From Desulfovibrio sp. UBA6121 (GTDB taxonomy: Bacteria; Desulfobacterota; Desulfovibrionia; Desulfovibrionales; Desulfovibrionaceae): a DNA stretch of 10,967 nucleotides. This document shows positions 1-6,931 of this stretch, piece by piece. The stretch covers positions 1 through 10,967 of the forward strand of contig DIVX01000101.1 of assembly GCA_002422505.1 (NCBI GenBank), read 5' to 3'. The position numbers and the translations under genes are program-made. Each line of letters starts with the position of its first letter. The stretch's first letter is position 1. The notes beneath the pieces were generated by a model, which did no database searches, was not told the origin of the DNA, and worked only from the letters and a program-made list of their open reading frames with translations.

Positions 1-283
1 GCGGCTCCGGCCTGCCGGGCAGGGCTAGGCAGCAGCCGGTAATGACAAGGTGCGCCCGGCCGGAAAGCCGTGTGAGCATGGCCAGGGCGTCGGCCAGCAT
101 GAAGACGATGTTTTCGGTTTGGCCGCTGCGAAGGCAGTCCCTTGGCGCCACAGCACCGAAGTCAGCACGGACAAGAAACCCTTGTTGAAAGTCTGCGCCT
201 GGGCATTCTGACCGTCTTCTCTGAGAAGTGAACGCCGTTTTGTAGTCAAAAACCGTTGCGGCACCACTCGTTGCCAGATGCAC
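1..283 (-). pseudogene. Possible partial or decayed ORF running off the left edge, weakly glycosyltransferase-like
   Basis: An open minus-strand frame starts after a TGA at 284-286, with a GTG at 283, and stays open to the window edge (about 94 codons). Its first third has unbiased codon use. From about position 150 down to 1 the third codon position becomes strongly G/C, as in the real genes here. That part contains a segment at 111-43, ENIVFMLADALAML then AHLVITG, resembling the 'KN-x-x-LL-x-AL ... HLVIVG' core of GT4 glycosyltransferases. Only about 57 codons precede it, whereas an intact GT4 has roughly 180 residues before that point. No good ribosome binding site is visible, and a later ATG at 100 also lacks one. 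It could be a truncated or frameshifted glycosyltransferase remnant, or chance coding. Low certainty. Confidence 0.27.
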
Positions 284-344
284 TCAGGGAGGAAGCCCCT
301 TCTCAGGTACTCCTGGTTCCTCGAAAAGCGCATGGAGCAGCCAG

Positions 345-2075
345 CTACGGGCGCTTGTAAACCCGGTATTTCTCGTCCTCGGCCAGCAGCGGGAGATTCA
401 AGGAATCCTCCCGTCTGACGATGATGGTGTCGATCCCGTACTTCTTCATGAGAGTTTCCCACTCCTGTGTGGACCGCGCCGTCCAATTGGGCCACACGTC
501 CGGGGGCGGGCGATTCTCCAGGTAGGGACGTATAAAACCCTCGCCATGGATATCTTCGGCTACCTTGTCGATAAGTGGCAATATTTCTGCAGCATATGAT
601 GCCGCGACCATCTCTTGTGAAAAGACGACAGGAGCCTTCAGCCGCATCTGAAGGTAGTAATCGACGGTGGGGGCCAGGGCGGTTGTTCCGCCCGAGCGGT
701 CCACAGCCTCAAGGGCCGGGGTCATGGGGATGGAATTGCCGCCATCGTAGCGCAGGGGTTGGCCGTGAATTGCGGCAAGGGGAATGTGTAGGACCGCCCA
801 TGCCGCAGCCCCATAGATCAGCAATGAGGCCGCTGCGGCCAGCCGGGGAGCGGAAGCAAAAGGCCTTGTGCCTCTGTGCGCCAATGCCAGCACCATGAGC
901 GGCCCCAAGAAGAAATACATGACGTGCGTTTTCGTATGAGATTGTAGAATCAGCAGCCCCACGGCGAGAATGAGAAATATGCTGAGGAACCGGCTGTTGA
1001 GCGCCGCAAAGCCTACTGTAAGCGCTGTAAGAATTGTCAACACGAAGGAAAGGCACCAGAAGCGGTTGGGCATAAGCACGTGGAGGATAGATGGGGCGGC
1101 GTCCGGCAGGAGCGTGATGAACACCGAGACGCAAAGGGTAAGGCTGAAGAAGATGGCCTGGAACCAGGCGAAACGCTTCAAAGACTCCCCTGCGTTAAGA
1201 CGCTTGCTGGTGAGCAGGAGAACGCTGGTGAGAAAGCCGCAGAGTGAAATGGCGAAACCTTTGTGTAGGTAGACCCAAAGTCCGAGCGACCGGTGCTGCC
1301 CGGCCCAACTGTGCAGTTGAGCCATGAAGTACTGCTTGTCCGTCAAGCCTGGGATGCGCAATCCTTCGGATAGTGCAGTCATGTCTGGTATGAACTGAGC
1401 CTGATAGAGATAACTGCCCACGGATGCGGCAGCACCCAATCCAAGGCATCCGAGGATTGCCGCCTTGTTCTGGATTGTGCGGAAATGTATCAATAAGTAT
1501 AATCCAAGGGTTGTGCAGATCCAAACGCCCCAAGAAGGATGTATGCATGGCAGCAAACCGGCGAGAAACGCGGCAGGTGTATAGAGCCTCGTAACGAAGA
1601 GTCCGGCCGTAAGCAGGGCGAAGTCAAAACCAACAACACCATAGGAATGGAAGCCTATGAGATGGATGGGGTAGGCGACCCCACCACTCCAGAGGCCGAG
1701 GTACAGGAAGGCAGGCCCGACAGCGACGGAAAGCAGGGGGCTTCTGGTTACCGCCAAGGCAAGCAGAGAGAGACCGCCAAGGGCGGCCATGCCCTGCACC
1801 ACCGAAGCAAGTTGCGAAACCTGTGCATCGGTCCAACCATGCCGCATGAGCGGAGCAAGACACTGCGACAGCAGGTTCCAGCTCTTCATATTTATGTATT
1901 GCGGTAAGTTAGGCCCAGGAAAATCGACTATCCCCGCCATGATCTTTGTGGGAATCAGCAGGACCTGCCAATTCGGATAGACGAACAGCCCAAAGAGCGC
2001 ACCCAAGATGAGGGACGCCGTTAGAACGGAAACGGACGTCTTCGTGGCGATGTCGCCAGAGGGAGGGCTATCCAT
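345..2075 (-). CDS. Large polytopic membrane protein, GT-C-like (candidate lipid-linked sugar transferase)
   Basis: Predicted 576-residue inner-membrane protein, not recognised as a named gene. It has about 11-13 hydrophobic segments between residues ~14 and ~435, followed by a soluble tail of about 140 residues (437-576). The tail contains EWETLMKKYGIDTIIVRR, similar in style to the periplasmic C-terminal domain of GT-C enzymes, where a 'K-Y-G-hydrophobic-VIV' strand is common. Histidine-containing loops (HLIGFHSYG, CIHPSWGVW) lie between early helices. Frame-open sequence continues upstream to 2156, but the ATG at 2075 is preferred: it gives an 8-base ATGGATAG overlap with the stop of the upstream GT2 gene, which suggests translational coupling, and no clear Shine-Dalgarno is needed. 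Paired with the polyprenyl-phosphate GT2 just upstream, it would plausibly take the lipid-linked sugar in the periplasm and transfer it to a glycan (inference). A sugar transporter or polymerase is possible. I do not see an unambiguous GT-C acidic motif in the first loop, though an Asp (IVDFPGP) is present. Confidence 0.8.
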   Translation of the reverse strand: MDSPPSGDIATKTSVSVLTASLILGALFGLFVYPNWQVLLIPTKIMAGIVDFPGPNLPQYINMKSWNLLSQCLAPLMRHGWTDAQVSQLASVVQGMAALGGLSLLALAVTRSPLLSVAVGPAFLYLGLWSGGVAYPIHLIGFHSYGVVGFDFALLTAGLFVTRLYTPAAFLAGLLPCIHPSWGVWICTTLGLYLLIHFRTIQNKAAILGCLGLGAAASVGSYLYQAQFIPDMTALSEGLRIPGLTDKQYFMAQLHSWAGQHRSLGLWVYLHKGFAISLCGFLTSVLLLTSKRLNAGESLKRFAWFQAIFFSLTLCVSVFITLLPDAAPSILHVLMPNRFWCLSFVLTILTALTVGFAALNSRFLSIFLILAVGLLILQSHTKTHVMYFFLGPLMVLALAHRGTRPFASAPRLAAAASLLIYGAAAWAVLHIPLAAIHGQPLRYDGGNSIPMTPALEAVDRSGGTTALAPTVDYYLQMRLKAPVVFSQEMVAASYAAEILPLIDKVAEDIHGEGFIRPYLENRPPPDVWPNWTARSTQEWETLMKKYGIDTIIVRREDSLNLPLLAEDEKYRVYKRP

Positions 2076-3015
2076 TGTCGATGTTGACGCCGTTGCTGAT
2101 GATGTAAAGAGGGCGTCCTTTGATGGAATTGTAAATGCGGCTGATGTACAGGCCAACGATGCCGATGGATGCGTGCAGGGTGCCGCCGATGAAGAAGATT
2201 GCCGTCATGGGTCCGGTCCAGCCCGGTACATTGAAACCCATGACCTTCCAGAAGAGAATCATGACAATCATGACAATGCTCAAAACGGAAATGCTGACAC
2301 CGAGGAAGAAGACAAGATAGAGTGGCAGGGAGGAGAAGGACGTTACCCCACGCAGGAACTCTTTGGCCGGGCCAGAGCCGAACAGCGGTACGTGGGTTTC
2401 CCCGGCGTGGCGGGCCTCCCGGCGATACTGCAACGTCACCTGACGGAAACCGACCCAACACACGAGTCCGCGCATGTAGGGGTCTTCCTCACGGATTGTC
2501 ATCAATTCCTGCACGACCCGGCGGTCTAGCAACTTGAAATCCCCGACATTGATCGGGAGTTCGATTTCCGAGAAGAAGTTGATGGTTTTGTAAGCCTGCT
2601 CGGTGAGCCACATCTTCGCCGCGTTTTCACCGTCGCGGTGGGATCTTTGCATGTGCACCACTTGCGCGCCCTGCAGCCACTGCAGAACCATATGCGGAAT
2701 TTGCTCAGGCGGATCCTGCAGATCAGAATCCATATAGATCACGGCATCTCCCTTGGCGTAGCGTATGCCTGCAATCTGGCACGGGTGCACACCAAAGCGG
2801 CGAGACATGTTCAGAATCTTGATGCGGGAGTCGGTTGCGGCGTAACGATTGAGTATTTCTTCGGAACGGTCGCGGGAATCGTCATTGACGAAGATCAGCT
2901 CGTAGCCGTGGCCTGTCTGATCGCATGCAATTGCAGTCCGGCGGATCAGTTCATCAAGGTTGTCTTCCTCGTTCCGGAAGGAAAAGACGACGGAAATCAG
3001 CTTTTTTTCAGGCAT
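2068..3015 (-). CDS. Polyprenyl-phosphate glycosyltransferase, GT2 (GtrB/DPM1/ArnC-like)
   Basis: A 315-residue protein expected to transfer a sugar from a nucleotide donor to polyprenyl phosphate on the cytoplasmic face of the membrane. The GT-A fold starts with ISVVFSFRNEEDNL (residues 7-20), then NDDSRDRS (44-51) and the metal-binding DSDLQDPPE (96-104). GDFKLLDR (158-165) and the RGL...WVGF...R-x-AGET stretch (182-207) are typical of the GtrB/DPM1 subfamily. Two TM helices follow, about 230-258 and 268-292, as in GtrB. The start is placed at the ATG at 3015: the encoded N-terminus fits the family, an AGAGGG Shine-Dalgarno lies 4-5 bases upstream, and the gap to the aminotransferase stop is 8 bases. 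An in-frame start at 3051 would add 12 residues and overlap that gene. Donor specificity cannot be read from the sequence; the neighbourhood suggests the GDP-sugar made by this cluster. Confidence 0.92.
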   Translation of the reverse strand: MPEKKLISVVFSFRNEEDNLDELIRRTAIACDQTGHGYELIFVNDDSRDRSEEILNRYAATDSRIKILNMSRRFGVHPCQIAGIRYAKGDAVIYMDSDLQDPPEQIPHMVLQWLQGAQVVHMQRSHRDGENAAKMWLTEQAYKTINFFSEIELPINVGDFKLLDRRVVQELMTIREEDPYMRGLVCWVGFRQVTLQYRREARHAGETHVPLFGSGPAKEFLRGVTSFSSLPLYLVFFLGVSISVLSIVMIVMILFWKVMGFNVPGWTGPMTAIFFIGGTLHASIGIVGLYISRIYNSIKGRPLYIISNGVNIDNG

Positions 3016-3023
3016 GAGACCCT

Positions 3024-4193
3024 CTATTCGATCGAATTCAGCAACGCACATAGATCGCGCACATGATCTTCCGCAAGAGCGGGGTAATTCCCAACGTAGT
3101 ACCCAAAGTGGTGAATATGTTCAACTTCTGGATAGCACTTCCACGCATCCGGGGCGACAATCTCCTTCAAATAGTGCTGGCGAAGCTGGTTGCCGCCGCC
3201 AGCGCTGCCACGCCGGAACTCGACACCGCCTTCCGAAAGGGCTTTTTCGAAGCGTTCCCGGAACGCGAGGTCCGCCTTGGCGAAGACCACATTGAAGGCG
3301 TAATTGCAACTCCCCTCAACCTCGAAATCGGTGCGGTACTTGGTGCCATCAAGTAGGCTAAGAAACAGCTTGAAGTTGCGAGTCCTCAGTATGTTGTTCT
3401 TGTCAAGCTTCTTCAGTTGTGATCTGCCAAGCACAGCGTTGATTTCCGTTGAACGGATGTTGAAGGCTGGAAAAGCGAATATAAAATCCGGCGAAAGGCT
3501 CGGATTCTCTTTTATGTAGCGCTCACGCACGGCCTTGCTCGGAGCTTCACGTGTCATGCCGTGCGAGCGCAGCATTCGGAAAGCGTTGAACATGTCTTCG
3601 TCGTTGGTGCACAGCATACCGCCTTCTACCGTGCTCAGATGGTGAGCGAAGTAAAAGGAGAAGTTCGAGGCCAGGCCGAAGGAGCCCAGCTTTTGCCCCT
3701 TGAAGGTGGCGCCGTGCGACTCGCACACGTCTTCGATCAGCGGAATGTTGCGCTTGCGCAATTCGTCCAGCAGGTGGTCGGAGAGGCCGTTAAAACCCTG
3801 CACGTAGGTAATGAAGACGGCCTTGGTCCTTGGCGTGATCTTTGCCAGCACTTGGTCTTCATTCATACACAGGGTGCGCGGATTGATGTCGACAAAGACC
3901 GGGGTAAAGCCGTTCCAAAGCACCGAGGAGATGTCCGAGACCCAGGTAAGGGTGGGAACGATTATCTCACCGGAGCCGTAGAGGTGCTTGAGAGCGGTGA
4001 TTGTGGCTAGATTGGCGGATGCCCCGGAGTTGACGAACACCGAGTGCTTCACGCCAAGCCATTGCGACCACTCTTCCTCGAAGGCCGCCACGTTGGCCGA
4101 TTGGGTCAGACGTGGTTCGCCCTTGAGGAATTCAATGAGCGTGTCCAGGTCATCACGGGTGATGTTGTTGTCCATCAAAGGCCAGTTGAACAT
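3024..4193 (-). CDS. DegT/DnrJ/EryC1/StrS-family PLP enzyme, ColD-like sugar 3-dehydratase
   Basis: A 389-residue PLP enzyme, the same size as ColD (GDP-4-keto-6-deoxymannose 3-dehydratase). Visible motifs are NSGASANLATITAL (55-68, PLP-phosphate region), IEDVCESHGATFKG (153-166, Asp155 for the pyridine nitrogen) and FSFYFAHHLSTVEGGM (178-193). In sugar aminotransferases the position of His184 is the Schiff-base lysine. Here it is His, as in ColD and in the E1 (RfbH) 3-dehydrases. The C-terminal HHFGYYVGNYP resembles the ColD tail. In this family PMP reacts with a 4-keto sugar, the C3 hydroxyl is eliminated, and hydrolysis gives a 3-deoxy-4-keto sugar with ammonia released. RfbH-type iron-sulfur cysteines are not apparent, so ColD is the better match. 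The substrate is probably a GDP-4-keto-heptose (inference from the neighbours). The start has a good Shine-Dalgarno, AAGGTG, overlapping the stop of the upstream gene. Confidence 0.9.
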   Translation of the reverse strand: MFNWPLMDNNITRDDLDTLIEFLKGEPRLTQSANVAAFEEEWSQWLGVKHSVFVNSGASANLATITALKHLYGSGEIIVPTLTWVSDISSVLWNGFTPVFVDINPRTLCMNEDQVLAKITPRTKAVFITYVQGFNGLSDHLLDELRKRNIPLIEDVCESHGATFKGQKLGSFGLASNFSFYFAHHLSTVEGGMLCTNDEDMFNAFRMLRSHGMTREAPSKAVRERYIKENPSLSPDFIFAFPAFNIRSTEINAVLGRSQLKKLDKNNILRTRNFKLFLSLLDGTKYRTDFEVEGSCNYAFNVVFAKADLAFRERFEKALSEGGVEFRRGSAGGGNQLRQHYLKEIVAPDAWKCYPEVEHIHHFGYYVGNYPALAEDHVRDLCALLNSIE

Positions 4194-4205
4194 GCGTATT
4201 TCACC

Positions 4206-5129
4206 TTACTGAGTGTTTTGTAGAAACCAGGTGTAGGTTGTCTTCACGGCCTCAACAAAGGGCGTGCTTGCGCGCCAGCCAAGCCGGGCCAGTCGTGTGG
4301 AATCCAGTTCCTTGACGGGCATTCCGTCGGGCTTGGTTACGTCGAAGTGGAAGGTGCCTGTGTAGCCCAACACCTCGCCGATCGCAGCGGCAAGTTCCGC
4401 AATGGAGAGGGAAGTTCCGGTGCCGATGTTGAGCAGATCCGCGCCGTCGTAGTTTTCCAGCAGAAAAACGCAGGCCTGCGCAAGGTCCTTGGAGTAGATG
4501 AATTCCCGGCGCGGAGTCCCAGTTCCCCAAATGTCGATGACTTCGGCTCCCTCCAGCTTGGCTGCGTGCATCCGGCGCATCAAGGCACCAACAACGTGGG
4601 AGTTTTCCGGGCTGAAGTCGTCGCCAGGGCCGAAATAGTTGGTGGGCACGGCGGCGATGAAGTTGCAGCCGTACTGCGTGCGGTAGGCCCGGCACAGCTC
4701 TATGCCCGCTATTTTGGCCACGGCGTAGGGCTGGTTGGTGGGCTCCAGGGGGCCGGTCAGCAGATACTCTTCCTTAATGGGCTGCGCGCACAGGCGCGGG
4801 TAGGAGCAGGAGCTGGCGAGGTAGAGCAGCTTCTTTGCGCCGTGCCTGTGGGCGGAGCTGATGACGTTGGTCTCGGTCATCAGGTTGTCGTAGATGAGTT
4901 CCGCCGGGTGCTGCACATTGAAGCTGATGCCCCCGGACTTGCCCGCAGCCAGCACGACGACCTCTGGCCGGTGCTCGGCGAAGAACGCCTCCACGGCGGC
5001 CTGGTCGGAAAGCCGCGCGTCGTCGGTCGTCAGCAGCCGCAAATATCCAGATTGGCCCAAAGCGTCGATGACTGCAGCACCTATGCCTTTGGAGGCGCCG
5101 GCCACGAAAATGGTGCTGTTTTTATCCAT
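4206..5129 (-). CDS. GDP-L-fucose synthase/ColC-like NAD(P)-dependent epimerase/reductase
   Basis: A 307-residue SDR protein, closely matching E. coli GDP-fucose synthase (Fcl/GMER) in length and motif order. It has a nucleotide-binding GASKGIG (11-17), AAGKSGG (61-67), LASSCSYP (104-111), EPTNQPYAVAKIAG (129-142) and ENSHVV (175-180). The GMER catalytic set is intact with a one-residue offset: Ser106, Tyr135 and Lys139 for reduction, Cys108 and His178 for C3/C5 epimerisation. Family members act on 4-keto GDP-sugars: Fcl on 4-keto-6-deoxymannose, ColC on its 3-deoxy form, and C. jejuni Cj1428 on 4-keto-heptose. Next to a ColD-like enzyme, a ColC-like role (5-epimerisation and 4-reduction of a 3-deoxy-4-keto sugar) is likely. 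If the transketolase branches C4, this enzyme might instead reduce the side-chain ketone, as YerF does (inference). It lies 30 bases after the transketolase subunit and 12 bases before the ColD-like gene. A purine-rich AAGGAAGAG is rather far upstream of the ATG. Confidence 0.9.
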   Translation of the reverse strand: MDKNSTIFVAGASKGIGAAVIDALGQSGYLRLLTTDDARLSDQAAVEAFFAEHRPEVVVLAAGKSGGISFNVQHPAELIYDNLMTETNVISSAHRHGAKKLLYLASSCSYPRLCAQPIKEEYLLTGPLEPTNQPYAVAKIAGIELCRAYRTQYGCNFIAAVPTNYFGPGDDFSPENSHVVGALMRRMHAAKLEGAEVIDIWGTGTPRREFIYSKDLAQACVFLLENYDGADLLNIGTGTSLSIAELAAAIGEVLGYTGTFHFDVTKPDGMPVKELDSTRLARLGWRASTPFVEAVKTTYTWFLQNTQ

Positions 5130-5159
5130 AAGGTTGCTGAAGCTCTTCCTTTCAGGTTG

Positions 5160-6092
5160 TTATAGGCTGGAAACGGCTTGCGCGATGCTGTCCGCATCAA
5201 TGCCGTTGGCCTTATGCAGATGATGCCGGTCTCCGTTTGAGTACTCGTAGCTTCGCGGCATGCCCATGTGGCGTAGGGTCAGACGCAGGCCTTTTGCGGC
5301 AAGCGATTGGTTGACGAAGGCATCCAGACCTCCGCATCCGACGAAGGCTTCTTCCAGCGTCAGCAGGCCGCCACCGCCGGACACCGCGTCGCAAAAGGCG
5401 TCGTCGTCGAGGTGGTCAAGGCGGAAAACGTCCACAACCCGCACGGACACGTCATTTTTCAGCAGTTCCGCTGCGGCCAGCGCCGTGCGGACCATGTAAC
5501 CCGTGGCGACAATGGTAGGCCCTGTGCCCTCCCGGACCACTTCAAACCCTTTGTCGAAGTCGGGCGCGCCGCCGCCCAGGGTCTCCGGGCAGGGCTTGCC
5601 GTCGAGGCGGATATAGCGCGGGGCGCTGGTTTCCAGCGTTCTGGCGCACAAGGCCCGTGCCTGCCCCAAGGTGGAAGGTGAATAGATTTCGATTCCTGGC
5701 AGGGTCCGCATGAGTGAGATGTCTTCAAGGCAGTGGTGGGAAGGACCGGAAATGTCGTAGGACAGGCCGCTTCCCAGGCTCAGCATGGTCACATTGAGCG
5801 GGCGCACGACATTGGTCAGCGCCAGGTTTACCCTGCATTGCTCCAGGCAACGCATGGAGATGAACGGAGCGATGCCATACGCATAGGTGTTGAATCCTTC
5901 CAGCGCCAGGCCAGTGGCCGTGTTGATGCAGCTTTGCTCCGCGATGCCGACGTTGATGAAACGCTCGGGGTGCTGCTGGCGCAGGCGGTCCAGGGCGGGC
6001 GCGCCCAGGTCGGCCGAGAGGAAGAAGACCGAGTCGGTGTCGGCCATCCGGTCGCACAGCGCGGAAATGAAGACGTCGCGCATGGTGTTCAT
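5160..6092 (-). CDS. Transketolase-like, C-terminal (pyrimidine-binding) subunit
   Basis: A 310-residue protein equal to the second and third domains of transketolase. FINVGIAEQSCINTATGLAL (45-64) carries the catalytic glutamate (Glu52) that activates the thiamine aminopyrimidine. YAYGIAPF (70-77) and SGPSHHCLEDI (115-125) follow, and the C-terminal part holds the transketolase C domain (IVATGYMVRTAL ... VRVVDVFRLD). With the gene upstream it would make an alpha2beta2 thiamine-diphosphate enzyme that moves a two-carbon ketol unit. The two genes overlap by four bases (ATGA), so their synthesis is probably coupled. Housekeeping transketolase is normally a single chain of about 660 residues; split forms occur in archaea and in secondary or sugar gene clusters. 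The role here is either supply of sedoheptulose-7-phosphate for heptose synthesis or branching of a keto sugar. The sequence does not decide between them. Confidence 0.9.
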   Translation of the reverse strand: MNTMRDVFISALCDRMADTDSVFFLSADLGAPALDRLRQQHPERFINVGIAEQSCINTATGLALEGFNTYAYGIAPFISMRCLEQCRVNLALTNVVRPLNVTMLSLGSGLSYDISGPSHHCLEDISLMRTLPGIEIYSPSTLGQARALCARTLETSAPRYIRLDGKPCPETLGGGAPDFDKGFEVVREGTGPTIVATGYMVRTALAAAELLKNDVSVRVVDVFRLDHLDDDAFCDAVSGGGGLLTLEEAFVGCGGLDAFVNQSLAAKGLRLTLRHMGMPRSYEYSNGDRHHLHKANGIDADSIAQAVSSL

Positions 6093-6907
6093 CGGCTTTC
6101 TTCCCGCACAAGCTTGGCCACGTCGTCCGCCTTAACGTTGAAGATGTGGCAAAGGGGCTGGCCTTCCAAATTCGGCACCCCGCGCCCCTTGATGGTGTTG
6201 GCGATGATGACCAGGGGCTTTTTCCTGCCGAGGCGCTTTGCGCTTTCCAGGGCGGGAAGCAGGGCACCGAGGTCATGGCCGTCCACCTCCAGCGCCTCCC
6301 AGCCGAAGGCCTCAAACTTGGCGCCCAGGGGCGAAAGGTCAAGGACATTGCGACAGTAGTCGAGCATGCACTGGCGATTGTTGTCAACAATAACACAGAG
6401 ATTGGACAGGCGCTGGTGCCCGGCAAACATGACGCCCTCCCACATGGCCCCTTCGTAGAGTTCGCCGTCTCCGGCCAGCACGAACACCGCGCTGCCGCTC
6501 TTCTTGGCCTTTAAGCCCAGGGCCATGCCTGCGGCCACGCCAATGCCATGGCCGAGGGAGCCGTTCACGGTCTCGTAGCCGGGGATGTGCGGGTCGGGAA
6601 TGGCTTTGAGCAACGCTCCGGGGAGCCCTGGCCGTTGCAGCTCGGCGGGGTCGAAGAAACCCAGGTCGGCCAGGATGGGATAAAAGGAGATGGAGCCATG
6701 CCCCTTGGAGATGACAAATCTGTCACGTCCTTCCCAGAGCGGTTCCTTGGGGTCGAAGCGCAGCACGCCGCCATAATAGAGCGCCACAAGGATTTCCGCG
6801 CAGGAAAGCGAGGACGCGATGCGGGTTTCCTGGCACAGAGCGTGCAATTTTAGCGTTTCGCGCCATACCCAGCGGGCCTTGGATTCGAGTTCGGTGGCGT
6901 TCATCAT
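6089..6907 (-). CDS. Transketolase-like, N-terminal (thiamine diphosphate-binding) subunit
   Basis: A 272-residue protein matching the first domain of transketolase. The TPP/Mg site starts at GDGELYEGAMWEG (146-158) and ends at the NN pair (176-177), the classic GDG-x(27)-NN layout. Histidines of the active-site channel are visible in SKGHGS (67-72) and GSLGHG (116-121). Against housekeeping transketolase, the loop before GSLGHG reads HIPGYETVN, and the usual TGPLGQG is replaced, so substrate recognition may differ. ATG-ATG at 6907/6904 gives two possible starts; a weak GGGA lies upstream. It begins 24 bases after the kinase gene and overlaps the C-terminal subunit by four bases. Alternatives such as a DXS or pyruvate dehydrogenase E1 alpha fragment are less likely, given the length and the partner's motifs. 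Confidence 0.9.
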   Translation of the reverse strand: MMNATELESKARWVWRETLKLHALCQETRIASSLSCAEILVALYYGGVLRFDPKEPLWEGRDRFVISKGHGSISFYPILADLGFFDPAELQRPGLPGALLKAIPDPHIPGYETVNGSLGHGIGVAAGMALGLKAKKSGSAVFVLAGDGELYEGAMWEGVMFAGHQRLSNLCVIVDNNRQCMLDYCRNVLDLSPLGAKFEAFGWEALEVDGHDLGALLPALESAKRLGRKKPLVIIANTIKGRGVPNLEGQPLCHIFNVKADDVAKLVREESR

Positions 6908-6931
6908 TGTGGTTCCCGCACTGGCGAAAGA

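Noticed and set aside
299..344. Hairpin terminator after the last gene
   Set aside because: A GAGGAA/TTCCTC inverted pair with a long loop is present, but there is no following T run and the stem is weak.
25..495. Minus-strand open frame of 156 codons
   Set aside because: It overlaps the end of the GT-C-like gene, its start lies inside that gene, and the sequence has no motif. The neighbouring frame 1-283 looks more coding in its last part.
2076..2156. N-terminal extension of the GT-C-like protein by 27 residues
   Set aside because: The extension lies within the GT2 gene and is low-complexity (Ser/Thr/Ala). The ATG at 2075, overlapping the GT2 stop, is the natural start.
3016..3051. N-terminal extension of the GT2 protein by 12 residues
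   Set aside because: It would overlap the ColD-like gene by 28 bases. The ATG at 3015 has a Shine-Dalgarno and gives a family-typical N-terminus.
3024..4193. Sugar aminotransferase call for the DegT-family gene
   Set aside because: The catalytic lysine position is histidine, which fits 3-dehydratases and not transaminases.
4347..5165. Plus-strand open frame of 272 codons
   Set aside because: Antisense shadow of the Fcl-like gene, which has a complete catalytic set.
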